Positions 25,716 to 34,353 of a DNA stretch of 64,000 nucleotides are shown one piece after another (position 1 is the first letter of the stretch; every line of letters begins with the position of its first letter). The notes beneath the pieces were generated by a model. That model saw only the letters and a program-made list of their open reading frames with translations. It was not told where the DNA came from and ran no database searches. The DNA is taken from NCBI GenBank assembly GCA_029259635.1, contig JAJDEU010000051.1:1-64000 (forward strand), written 5' to 3'. The translations under genes and the position numbers were made by a program. The DNA comes from Planctomycetota bacterium (lineage in GTDB: Bacteria > Planctomycetota > UBA1135 > GCA-002686595).

Positions 25716-26738
25716 ATGTCCTCTGACTCTCCCGACCCCAGCCGTTCGGGACTCCACTCCGAGTCCGCGACGCTCGGCGACGCGAGCCCGATCTTGGACT
25801 CCGGGTCTCATCAGGTCGAGGGCTGGGTGACGGCTTCACCTCCCAAGTTTCTGGAGGTGCTGCAGCACGTCTTCTCCTTTCCGAAGCTCCTCGTTCGCCA
25901 TCGCGACCTGATCACGACAAGCGTGCGGCGCGAGCTCGCGGCGCGCTTCAGCGGAACTCTGCTCGGCTGGGCCTGGCCGCTGGTGACGCCGATTCTGATG
26001 TTCGCGATCTACTTCTTCATCTTCACGCAGCTCTTGTCCGTCAAGTTCGGCGACCTCCCTGAAGATCAAAAGTCGGCAATGGGCGTCTTCATGTTTGTCG
26101 GCATCCTGATTTGGACGGCCTTCGGCGAGAGCGTGGTGCGCTGTACCGGAGTGATCGTCGACAACGGCAACCTGATCAAGAAGGTCGCCTTCCCGACCGA
26201 AGTTCTGCCGCTCAACCAAGTCCTCGTGGCTCTCGTAAGTATGGTCTTCGGGGTCGTCGCGTACATCGCAGTGACGTGGATTACGCCGCTCTTCGGACTG
26301 CACATCTGGGAGCCTCCGCAGTGGACAGCACTCTTGTGGGCGCTCGTTCTCATGCCGCTCCAGGTGATGTTTACCTATGGTTTCGGATTGATGCTTGGAA
26401 CCCTGCAGGTCTACCTCCGCGACACGCTGCAGGTCGTTACCGTCGGTATTACGGTCTGGATGTTCGCGACGCCGATCTTCTGGACGCCGGAGTTGATCAT
26501 CCGCGAAGACGGCACTCGCGGTCTTCCCGATCAGTGGGCTTGGGTCCTCGATGCGAACCCGATGTATCACCTGGTCTACTCCTGGCGCGACGTGTTGATG
26601 AGCCGCGAACCCGCGATGGTCTTTCATCAGCCCATCGAGACGTCGATCATCACTTTCGCCTACTGGGCGGTCGGCAGCTTTGTCGTCGGCTACACGTTCT
26701 TCCTTCTCGCACGCCGCCGTTTCGCGGATGAGGTTTAA
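25716..26738 (+). CDS. ABC-2 type polysaccharide exporter permease (Wzm/TagG-like)
   Basis: A 340-aa inner-membrane permease. An N-terminal cytoplasmic tail of about 60 residues precedes an amphipathic helix and six transmembrane segments, beginning GTLLGWAWPLVTPILMFAIYFFIFTQLL. The loop NGNLIKKVAFPTEVLPLNQ is the typical Wzm/TagG coupling region. It pairs with the ATPase that begins three bases after its stop. Together they should export an undecaprenyl-linked glycan, such as an O-antigen or capsule-like polymer, assembled by the neighbouring glycosyltransferases. This is the first gene of the polysaccharide locus and follows a 255-base gap. Confidence 0.9.
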   Translation: MSSDSPDPSRSGLHSESATLGDASPILDSGSHQVEGWVTASPPKFLEVLQHVFSFPKLLVRHRDLITTSVRRELAARFSGTLLGWAWPLVTPILMFAIYFFIFTQLLSVKFGDLPEDQKSAMGVFMFVGILIWTAFGESVVRCTGVIVDNGNLIKKVAFPTEVLPLNQVLVALVSMVFGVVAYIAVTWITPLFGLHIWEPPQWTALLWALVLMPLQVMFTYGFGLMLGTLQVYLRDTLQVVTVGITVWMFATPIFWTPELIIREDGTRGLPDQWAWVLDANPMYHLVYSWRDVLMSREPAMVFHQPIETSIITFAYWAVGSFVVGYTFFLLARRRFADEV

Positions 26739-26741
26739 GTC

Positions 26742-28076
26742 GTGAGTCAGAACGCCATCGAAGCCGAGGGGCTCGGCAAGTGTTACCGGGTCTACGGGGG
26801 TCCGATGCAGCGCATCGCCGAGGGGCTGAGCTTCGGCACCTATACGGGCCACCGCCAGTTCTGGGCCTTGCGCAATGTGAACTTCGGTCTGAAGCCCGGT
26901 GGCTCGCTCGGCCTGTGCGGACCCAATGGAGCGGGCAAGTCCACTCTGCTCAAGATGCTCGCCGGAACAACGACGCCGACCGAGGGTCGCTTTCGCGTAG
27001 GTGGTCGCGTCTCGTCACTCTTGGAGCTCGGCGCTGGTTTTCACCCGGACTTCACCGGGCGCGACAACATCCTGATGAACGGCATCATGATGGGCTACAG
27101 CAAGCGCGAGATGGTTGCGCGAACCGAGGAGATCATCGACTTCGCGGAGCTCGGCGAGTACATCGACGAGCCGGTGCGCGTCTACTCCTCCGGCATGGGA
27201 CTGAGGCTTGGCTTCAGCGTGGCGATGGCGGTCGAGCCCGATGTGATGATCATCGATGAGGTCTTCGCTGTCGGCGACATGTACTTCCAGAAGAAGTGCG
27301 TGGACAAGGTCTACGAGCTTAAGAAGAACAACAAGACGGTGCTGTTTTGCAGCCACAGTCTCTACGACGTGCGGCAGCTGTGCGACGAAGCGCTCTGGAT
27401 TCAGGACGGGGCGCCGGCACAGATCGGTGACTCGGTCGATGTGACCAACAGCTATTCGTCCTTCCAGCGAACGCACATCGCGGAAGTGAAGCACGAGCAC
27501 GAAGAGGAGCAGGCGGCCGACGATAAGGCCGCGGCGAAGATCGGGAGTGCGAGCTCGCAGATTCTCCCTCGCGTGCTCGACGCCCGCATCTACATCCCCG
27601 GCACGGATGAGGAGCTCTATCAGGTCGGAACCGGCGAGTCGATGGAGGTCCGCATCTGGTGGGTCAATCCCACGCCGGACCTGACGCCGATTCAATTGGG
27701 CGTCGGCTTCTTTCGTCCGGACACGACCACGGTTGCGGGCGTCGGCTCGCATATCGACGGACATCCGGTGACGGGCGAATCGGGTTGCACCAGCATTACG
27801 ATCGAGAACGTCGCGTTCCTGTCGGACCAGTTTCTCATCGCCGTGATTCTGTTTGGTGGGGAGGGCACCCACCAGTACCAGCAGTATTTGATGCGCGAGA
27901 ACTTGGTCGTGACGCACAAGACCAAAGACGTCGGGATGTTCATGCTGCAACGCACGTGGAAAGACCGCTCGGAATTGCCAGTGCCTGACGATGCTCCGGC
28001 CATTCGCGAGGGCACCGTTGGAAGCCAGGCCGATGTCCCGGTCAGCAACAGTGACGATGAAGGCGGAGTGGAGTGA
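26742..28076 (+). CDS. Polysaccharide ABC exporter ATPase with C-terminal carbohydrate-binding domain (Wzt-like)
   Basis: A 444-aa protein with a GTG start. Residues 1-245 form the nucleotide-binding domain: Walker A GPNGAGKST, a signature read as YSSGMGLRLGFS, Walker B VMIIDEVFAVGD and a switch His in CSHSL. After a Glu/Lys-rich linker comes a beta-sandwich C-terminal domain (about residues 285-420). That domain is found in Wzt proteins that recognise the terminal modification of the glycan and so set chain length and specificity. The stop overlaps the next glycosyltransferase start (GTGA). Partner permease is immediately upstream. Confidence 0.92.
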   Translation: MSQNAIEAEGLGKCYRVYGGPMQRIAEGLSFGTYTGHRQFWALRNVNFGLKPGGSLGLCGPNGAGKSTLLKMLAGTTTPTEGRFRVGGRVSSLLELGAGFHPDFTGRDNILMNGIMMGYSKREMVARTEEIIDFAELGEYIDEPVRVYSSGMGLRLGFSVAMAVEPDVMIIDEVFAVGDMYFQKKCVDKVYELKKNNKTVLFCSHSLYDVRQLCDEALWIQDGAPAQIGDSVDVTNSYSSFQRTHIAEVKHEHEEEQAADDKAAAKIGSASSQILPRVLDARIYIPGTDEELYQVGTGESMEVRIWWVNPTPDLTPIQLGVGFFRPDTTTVAGVGSHIDGHPVTGESGCTSITIENVAFLSDQFLIAVILFGGEGTHQYQQYLMRENLVVTHKTKDVGMFMLQRTWKDRSELPVPDDAPAIREGTVGSQADVPVSNSDDEGGVE

Positions 28077-29311
28077 GCCGGAGAGACGTGCGACTCTCGG
28101 CGCTGGTCGTTAACTACAACTCCGGTGCGTTTGCGGTTCGCTGCGTCGAGACTTTGATCGCCGACTGGCTGCGGGACGGTCGCGCGCGCGAGGACCTGGA
28201 GATCATCGTGGTCGACAACGCGTCGCCGCAAGATCAAGAGCCGTGGATGAAGCGGCTCGAGGAACTCGGCGCGACCGCGATTCGGCACGGCGAGAACGGC
28301 GGCTACGCAAAGGGCATGAACCTGGCCTACGCGAAGAGTTCGGGCGGGCCGGACGACGTTGTGGCGATCTTGAATCCCGACTTGTACTTCTGGCCCGGCG
28401 CGCTCACCGAGTTGATGGACTACATCCTCGAGCACAAAGACTGCGGCGTTGTCGCACCGAAGGCCTATATCGATCAGGGGCAGGTTCTGCAGCTTCCGCG
28501 CAACAACCTGCCGACCTTGACCGATCACTTCCGGACGGCGATCGCACAAATTAGCCGTGCGGCCTGTCGCGCCTACAGTCGTCGACGGCTGAAGGACGCG
28601 CTGCCCTGGTGGGAGAGCGATGGGCCGCTGGACACCGACATGCTCTCCGGCTGTTGTTTGTTGATGCGGCGCGAGGTCGTCGATGAATTGCCGCAGCTGA
28701 TGGACGAGCGCTATCCGCTCTACTACGAAGACACCGACCTGATGCGCGAGCTCACCAAGCGCGGCTACCGCCTGGTCTGCCTCGGCTCGGCGAAGCTCCT
28801 GCATCACTGGTCGCGCTCTGCCGGTATCGGCAACGCCGAAGACTGCGAGCCGACGATTCGCTATCGCATCTCGCAGCTCAAATACTTCCAGAAGTTCAAT
28901 GGTTCGCTCGGAGTGATGATCGCGAAGGCGGTGATCTGGCTGACCGGGCGTTGGCCCGTGAAGTACTCCTTCCGGCCGATGCATCCGATCACTCATCTCG
29001 GCGACTTTCACGATCCGGTCGTGATTCCGCTGCCGCGTTCCTGCGACTACTTGATCGAACTCTCGATGGGGCCGACCTGGCTGCTCGCGGTCGGAATTCT
29101 CGGCGAGGGCAAGGAGTGGGTCTGCCCGGCGGAGACTTGGGAGTGGTTTTTCAAAGCGCAGTACTTCATGCGCGCCATCGATCGCAAGACCGGCGAGTTC
29201 TTGGGTGCGTGGACCTTTATGAAGACGGTCGAAGGACGCTTCGAACCGCTCGAGCTCAGGAATGCCGAGCTCGAGATTCTGAACGCCGAGATTGAAGAGG
29301 CCAGGTCTTGA
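28073..29311 (+). CDS. Glycosyltransferase family 2
   Basis: A 412-aa cytoplasmic or membrane-associated GT-A enzyme, GTG start. It has LSALVVNYNSGAFAVRCVET at the N-terminus, a nucleotide-sugar site IIVVDNASP, and the metal-binding region ILNPDLYFWPGA. The acceptor-side motif is YPLYYEDTDLMRELTKRGYR. This resembles rhamnosyl/galactofuranosyl-type GT2 proteins. A C-terminal extension of about 110 residues (after PVKYSFRPMHP) is unlike standard members and may be an additional domain. It overlaps both the Wzt-like gene and the following PIG-L gene by four bases. The sugar donor is not predictable. Confidence 0.85.
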   Translation: MSRRDVRLSALVVNYNSGAFAVRCVETLIADWLRDGRAREDLEIIVVDNASPQDQEPWMKRLEELGATAIRHGENGGYAKGMNLAYAKSSGGPDDVVAILNPDLYFWPGALTELMDYILEHKDCGVVAPKAYIDQGQVLQLPRNNLPTLTDHFRTAIAQISRAACRAYSRRRLKDALPWWESDGPLDTDMLSGCCLLMRREVVDELPQLMDERYPLYYEDTDLMRELTKRGYRLVCLGSAKLLHHWSRSAGIGNAEDCEPTIRYRISQLKYFQKFNGSLGVMIAKAVIWLTGRWPVKYSFRPMHPITHLGDFHDPVVIPLPRSCDYLIELSMGPTWLLAVGILGEGKEWVCPAETWEWFFKAQYFMRAIDRKTGEFLGAWTFMKTVEGRFEPLELRNAELEILNAEIEEARS

Positions 29312-30036
29312 ACAGCCGAGCGCCTTTGCCCGAGGCGCTGGCGGGGCCGCGTCGCGGGAGAGCGCTCGTCCTCGTTCCGCATCCGGATGACGATGTGATT
29401 GGTTGTGGCGGCACGGCCAGCCTGCACGCGCTGCAGGGAGATCCGGTTCGGATCGTGGTGGTCTACGACGGCGCGGCGGGCGATCCCGACGGCAAGTTCG
29501 GCGCAGAGCTGGACGGGCAGAGCCTGGTCGAGCGGCGGCAGAGTGAGGCTCGCGCGGGCGGAGTCTGCTTGGGGTTGTCGGACTATGAGTTTTGGGGTTA
29601 TCCCGAAGGGCACGAGCCGGACGATGCCATGTTTCGCGCGGGGGCCGAGCGCATCGCGGCGCTGGTTCGCGAGTGGAAGCCGGACTTTGTCTACGCGCCC
29701 TGGATTGGCGAACAGCACCTCGACCACCACATCCTGGCGCGAATCGCGCGCGTGGGAGTGAGGCTGGCCGGGTTCGAGGGCCGCGCGTTCGGCTATGAGG
29801 TCTGGACGCCGCTGATCGCCACCGAGATCGTGGACGTGACAAAGGTCTACGCGATGAAGGTTCAGGCTCTGAAGAAGCACGAGTCGCAGGTGAGCTACGG
29901 CGACCCGACGCACTACGGGCTTGGCCTGAACGCGCACCGCAGTATTTACCTGCCGGAGGGCGCGCACTTTGGCGAGGGCTTCGCGCCGCTCGGCGAGCCC
30001 TCCGACGAGGACTGGGCGAAAGTGAGGGGCTCGTGA
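29308..30036 (+). CDS. PIG-L/LmbE family N-deacetylase
   Basis: A 242-aa zinc-dependent deacetylase-like protein, TTG start overlapping the previous stop. The metal motif PHPDDD (H25, D28) and the second ligand block EQHLDHH are intact, as is GCGGTASLHA. The family removes acetyl groups from GlcNAc-type sugars (MshB, BshB, PIG-L). Within this operon it probably de-N-acetylates a sugar residue in the exported glycan or its lipid-linked precursor. The next glycosyltransferase overlaps its stop codon. Confidence 0.88.
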   Translation: MNSRAPLPEALAGPRRGRALVLVPHPDDDVIGCGGTASLHALQGDPVRIVVVYDGAAGDPDGKFGAELDGQSLVERRQSEARAGGVCLGLSDYEFWGYPEGHEPDDAMFRAGAERIAALVREWKPDFVYAPWIGEQHLDHHILARIARVGVRLAGFEGRAFGYEVWTPLIATEIVDVTKVYAMKVQALKKHESQVSYGDPTHYGLGLNAHRSIYLPEGAHFGEGFAPLGEPSDEDWAKVRGS

Positions 30037-31247
30037 AGATCGCGCTGGTCACGAGCAACTACCCGCCGCATTTTGAAGGCGGAACGGAGCGCGTGGTTCG
30101 CGCACAGGCACGCGAATTGAGCGCGCTCGGTCACGAAGTTTCGATCATCGCCGGGACAGAGTTTCTTCATCGCGGCGAGGACGTCGAGCGCGAGGAAGTC
30201 GATGGACTTCCGGTTCATTTCCTTCCGCGACGCGAGTCCGAGTACTACGACATTTACTACACGAGGCCACGCCTGGTAGAGCTCGTCCTTCAGGAGGCGA
30301 CCGGCGCGGACTGGGTTCACGTCCACCACTGGTTTGGATTTGGATTTGAGCTCGTGCGCTCCCTCGCAAATCACCACCGCGTCGCGATCACGGCTCACGA
30401 TCTGTTCGCGACCTGCCCGCGCTTCTTTCGCGCTTCGCCGGTCGAAGGCTTGCGCTGTCCCGAACGCGGCAACGTCGAGGCTTGCCTGGAGTGCGTCGCG
30501 GGCGAGATTCCGGACGGGCGCTCCGAAGCTCTGCTAAGAGCCGACTTCATGCAGCGCAGCATTGCTCTGGATGCGGAGTGCCGCGCAGCCGAGGTGCTCA
30601 TCGCTCCGAGCGCGTCCCACGCGCTGCGCTTTGAAGAGCTGCTCGGCCTCGCGCCCCACAGCGTCGAAGTCGTGGGGCACGGCCTGTGCGACGAGCTCGT
30701 GCGCTGTTCGCGGCTGTCGCCGTGGGACGGCTCGCGCCCGCTGGTCGTCCTGCACCCCGGCCATCGCACGCGCGCGAAGGGGACCCTCGACCTCGTGCGC
30801 GCTTTGGCTGCGCTGCGCCCCACACAGGTTGAGCTCGTTCTCGCCGGGTCCGAAGTCGAGCCGGGCTTCGACGCCGAGCTCGATCGAGCCGCCGGCGAAC
30901 TCTCGATTCGGCGCGTGCCGACCTACCTCCCCGAAGAGCTCCCCGCGGTGTTTGCGAGCGCCGACCTGGTCGCGCTGCCCTCGCGAGCTGAGGAGAGCTA
31001 CGGCCTGGTCCTCGACGAGGCTCTGGCGGTGGGCCTACCGGTGTGGTGCTCCGATCGCGGCGCGCTCTCCGAACGAGTGGGCTCGGCCGGGCGTGTGCTC
31101 CCGGCAGAGAATCCGAGCGCGTGGACCGTCGCTTTCGAAGAACTCCTCGGAGATCCCGCGCAATACGCTCGCGAACTGGCGGCACTTCCCGAAACTATGC
31201 CGACTGCGAAACAGGCCGCGTTACGCTTGGTCGCGCTCTTCCAGTAA
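30033..31247 (+). CDS. Glycosyltransferase family 4 (GT-B), Cys-motif type
   Basis: A 404-aa GT-B enzyme with a GTG start. The N-terminal domain opens MKIALVTSNYPPHFEGGTERV and is followed by the acceptor-side TAHDLFATCPRFF and then spaced cysteines ending CLEC. The C-terminal donor domain has PLVVLHPGHRTRAKGTLDLV and the E-x7-E-like motif ALPSRAEESYGLVLDEA, which binds the nucleotide-sugar ribose and phosphates. It is one of four GT4 paralogs in this locus that share the Cys-rich insertion. The sugar donor is not predictable. Confidence 0.88.
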   Translation: MKIALVTSNYPPHFEGGTERVVRAQARELSALGHEVSIIAGTEFLHRGEDVEREEVDGLPVHFLPRRESEYYDIYYTRPRLVELVLQEATGADWVHVHHWFGFGFELVRSLANHHRVAITAHDLFATCPRFFRASPVEGLRCPERGNVEACLECVAGEIPDGRSEALLRADFMQRSIALDAECRAAEVLIAPSASHALRFEELLGLAPHSVEVVGHGLCDELVRCSRLSPWDGSRPLVVLHPGHRTRAKGTLDLVRALAALRPTQVELVLAGSEVEPGFDAELDRAAGELSIRRVPTYLPEELPAVFASADLVALPSRAEESYGLVLDEALAVGLPVWCSDRGALSERVGSAGRVLPAENPSAWTVAFEELLGDPAQYARELAALPETMPTAKQAALRLVALFQ

Positions 31248-31280
31248 TCCCGCTTCTAGAACTCCAGCCGCGAACCCGAC

Positions 31281-33023
31281 GTGAAGGCCCTCTACCCGCC
31301 GCTCTCCGATCCCAATCTCCTGCCGACGCGCGTGCTGTGCGTGGCGCCGCACGCCGACGACGAGGTCTTTGGTTGCGGTGGCATGCTGGCCTTTCACGCA
31401 GCGCGAGGCGATGAGATCCGCGTTGTTATCTTGACCGATGGGGCCGCCGGCGATCCGGATGAGACCGAGGATGATATTTGCCGAGCGCGCCGCCGGGAAT
31501 CCGAGCGAGCGGGCGAAGCGCTGGGGGAGGGCAGGATCGACCACCGCTTCTTGGGCCTGCCCGACGGTGGCCTCTCGGGTTTGCCTCAGCTAGTCGAGAC
31601 GATCCGAACGGAAGTCGAGGACTTTAGCCCGCAGCTGATCTACGCACCTTCGCCGCAGGAGATGCACCCCGATCATCGCGCGACGAGCCACGCGGTCGTC
31701 GCCGCACTGGCGAATGGCGAGCGCCGTCGCGTCTTTTTGTACGGCGTGAATTCGCAGGTGCAGGCCGGCATTCTGTTCGACACGACGCGCTTCTGGGAGC
31801 GCAAAGCGGCGGCCACGCGGTGCTTTGAGAGTCAGCTGCGCTATCACGATCTGATGACGAAGGCCGACGCGGTCGATCGTTCTCGGACGGTCAACATCGA
31901 AGACTCGGCGGTTCACTACGTCGAGGGTTTTGCGGATCTCTCGAGCGACGATCTATTTCAGTACGAGGGCAAGGTCGCCGCGCTGCTCGACTCGATCGCC
32001 GGGCCGGGACATGGTTTGGTGGCTGGAGGGGCGAACGCCGAGGCGAACGGTCGGGCGCTCTTGCCGGCACCGGGAGCACAGACCAGCCGGACACGCACGG
32101 ACCTACCGGCGGCAACTGCCGTGATCTGTACTTGGAACAAGGCCGAGGAGCTGCGCCCCAACCTCGAAGCTCTGCGCGCTCAGACTCTGCCGTTCGAGTC
32201 CGTGATTGTCGTCGACAACGCGAGCGGCGACGGGACCGGGCGCATGGTCGCCGAAGAGTTTCCCGAAGTGCGGCTGATCACCATGCCGCACTCGAACTAC
32301 GGTGCCTGCGAGACTTTCAACATCGGCTTTGCGAGCGCGGAGACTCCGCTGATCGCGATCCTGGATGACGACATTGTGCTCCCGCCGGAGTGGCTCGAGA
32401 AGACCACCGAACGCATTGCGCGCGAGCCGGAGAGCACCGCTGTCGTCTCGACCAAAATTGTCGAGCCGGGAATTCCCGAGGCTTTCGCCAACGCCGAGTC
32501 GGTCAACCGCGAGCGCTACATGAGCACCTTCCGAGGTTGCGGAAGTTTGGCGCGCCGGGCGGCGATCATGGAGGCCGGCGGCTACGACGAGCGGCTCTAC
32601 ATCTACGGCAACGAGCGCGACCTGACTTGCCGGCTGCTCAACCTCGGCTTCCGGGTGCTTCAGTATCCGGATGTCGAGACCTTCCACCGTCAGCCGTTCG
32701 GGATCCAGATGGGCAAGCGGAGTCTCTATTTCCACGCGCGCAATGCGTGGATTGGAATGCTGAAGTACGCACCGCTCGAAGACCTGATGCGCATGCCGTT
32801 CCTCGTGCTGACCAAAGTGCTGTTGCGCGGCGGATCCGGAGAGTCGGCGGGAGAGGTGACCGACGCGACCGGCACGATTGGAATCGGCAAGTCGCTCAAG
32901 CAGACGCCGGGAGCGGGCTGGATCTTGGTGAAGGCTCTGGCGAGCGTCGTCTACAACATTCCCTACTGCCTGGCGCGGCGGGAGCCCTGTACGCATCAAG
33001 ACTTCGAGCTCCCGCTCCAGTAG
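31281..33023 (+). CDS. Bifunctional PIG-L deacetylase-GT2 glycosyltransferase fusion
   Basis: A 580-aa two-domain protein, GTG start. Residues about 16-240 are a PIG-L/LmbE deacetylase: metal ligands in PHADDEVFGCGG (H24, D27) and EMHPDHRA. A Gly/Ala-rich linker (about 240-275) leads to a GT2 domain (about 277-520): TAVICTWNKAEELRPNLEAL, VIVVDNASGDGTGRM, LDDDIVLPPEW and IYGNERDLTCRLLNLGFR. The C-terminal 60 residues are hydrophobic and may be membrane-associated. Fusion implies that deacetylation and transfer act on the same glycan intermediate. A stand-alone PIG-L paralog and two GT2 genes lie in the same operon. Confidence 0.85.
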   Translation: MKALYPPLSDPNLLPTRVLCVAPHADDEVFGCGGMLAFHAARGDEIRVVILTDGAAGDPDETEDDICRARRRESERAGEALGEGRIDHRFLGLPDGGLSGLPQLVETIRTEVEDFSPQLIYAPSPQEMHPDHRATSHAVVAALANGERRRVFLYGVNSQVQAGILFDTTRFWERKAAATRCFESQLRYHDLMTKADAVDRSRTVNIEDSAVHYVEGFADLSSDDLFQYEGKVAALLDSIAGPGHGLVAGGANAEANGRALLPAPGAQTSRTRTDLPAATAVICTWNKAEELRPNLEALRAQTLPFESVIVVDNASGDGTGRMVAEEFPEVRLITMPHSNYGACETFNIGFASAETPLIAILDDDIVLPPEWLEKTTERIAREPESTAVVSTKIVEPGIPEAFANAESVNRERYMSTFRGCGSLARRAAIMEAGGYDERLYIYGNERDLTCRLLNLGFRVLQYPDVETFHRQPFGIQMGKRSLYFHARNAWIGMLKYAPLEDLMRMPFLVLTKVLLRGGSGESAGEVTDATGTIGIGKSLKQTPGAGWILVKALASVVYNIPYCLARREPCTHQDFELPLQ

Positions 33024-33040
33024 TACCTCTGTCGTTTTGT

Positions 33041-34138
33041 ATGCAAACCGAGGATAGGAATGCCGAGTGGCGCAGCGGGCCGGTCAGCGCGGTCGTCTGC
33101 AACTTCAACGGCGAGCGCTATCTGCCCGAGTGCCTTGACGCACTGCTCGCGCTCGAGCCGGGGCCGGCAGAAATTCTCGTCGTGGATGACGGATCCACGG
33201 ACGGGAGCGTCGAGCTTCTGCGTTCCAAGTTTGAGAGTGTGCGGGTGCTTGAGCTTGGCGCGAATCGCGGTCCTTGTGCTGCGCGAAACGCGGGCTTGGC
33301 AGCGGCCGAACACCGCGCTGTCCTCTGTGTCGACAACGATGTAGTCCTGCGTCCGGATGTCCTCGCGAAGTTGAGCGAGGCCTTTGCGAGCGAGCCGGAG
33401 TCCGCGGCGATCCAGGTGCGCAGTGTGGTCTACGACGAGCCGGAGATCGTTCACTATGACGGCGCGAACCTGCACTTCGCCGGTCTGCTCGCGCTGCGGA
33501 ACTTTTATAAGCCGCTCGAGAGCGCGGAAGGTTCGGGCGTGGTGGAGGTCAATGGACTCATCGCGCTCACGATGTTGCTCGATCGCGAGGCCGTCGGGGA
33601 AGTGGGGGGCTTTGACGAGACTCTGTTCTACCTGATGGAGGACTATGACCTCGCGCTGCGTCTGCGGCTCTACGGCTATCGATTGTTTGTCCACGAGGAA
33701 GCCATCGTGCTTCACAAGGGCGGGACTCCCGGACTCTCCTTTCGCGAGGGTGTTCACTATCCCGGGCGCCGCGCCTATTTTCACTCGCGCAATCGGCTGA
33801 TGATTCTCTTGAAGAGCTACCACTGGCGCACGCTCCTCTTTTGCTCGCCCGCGCTGCTCCTCTATGAGTTCGTATGGCTCGGCTTCTCGTTGCTGAAGGG
33901 CAACTTCATGCCGACGGCGCGCGGCAAGCTGGCCGTACTCGTTCGCTTACTACCGCTCATGGAGATGCGTCGCCGGGTTCAGGACGAGCGCCGTGTCCAT
34001 GACCGAGACATCTTCGTGGGCGGACCGCTCACTCTGACCCCCCAGCTTCTGGGCAAGCCGGCTGCACGAGCGGCGGCCAAGTTGCTGGATCGTTTCCTGC
34101 GTGGCTGGTGGGTTTTGGTGAGGCCTTTCTGCGGCTAA
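33041..34138 (+). CDS. Glycosyltransferase family 2
   Basis: A 365-aa GT-A enzyme starting ATG 33041, 17 bases after the fusion gene. It has VSAVVCNFNGERYLPECLDAL, VVDDGSTDGSVELL, CVDNDVVLRPDVL (DxD-like) and FYLMEDYDLALRLRLYGYR. The C-terminal part contains a hydrophobic stretch TLLFCSPALLLYEFVWLGFSLL, likely a membrane segment. A longer in-frame reading back into the fusion gene is rejected. It ends the first half of the polysaccharide operon; the next gene, a histidine kinase, follows about 215 bases later. Confidence 0.88.
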   Translation: MQTEDRNAEWRSGPVSAVVCNFNGERYLPECLDALLALEPGPAEILVVDDGSTDGSVELLRSKFESVRVLELGANRGPCAARNAGLAAAEHRAVLCVDNDVVLRPDVLAKLSEAFASEPESAAIQVRSVVYDEPEIVHYDGANLHFAGLLALRNFYKPLESAEGSGVVEVNGLIALTMLLDREAVGEVGGFDETLFYLMEDYDLALRLRLYGYRLFVHEEAIVLHKGGTPGLSFREGVHYPGRRAYFHSRNRLMILLKSYHWRTLLFCSPALLLYEFVWLGFSLLKGNFMPTARGKLAVLVRLLPLMEMRRRVQDERRVHDRDIFVGGPLTLTPQLLGKPAARAAAKLLDRFLRGWWVLVRPFCG

Positions 34139-34353
34139 AGCGGCCGGTGAGTCGTCTCCGGCTAGGTGCGGGCGCGAAAGACGAGCAAAGAATTGTTTTC
34201 CAGGACTGCTTATTGGCGTAGCTCTTCCAATTCTCCCAGGCGCGGAGCTAGGAGAAATACTCCAGGAAACCCGCAGCTCACAGTGATCTGCCTTTAGTGG
34301 CGTTGCTCCAGGGTGCGATCTATCGGTGTTGCCCCACAACCCTGAGAGTCCTC

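Noticed and set aside
27692-30058. 788-codon minus-strand frame opposite the Wzt, GT2 and PIG-L genes
   Set aside because: Opposite three motif-supported genes; Arg/Pro/Ser-rich and without domains.
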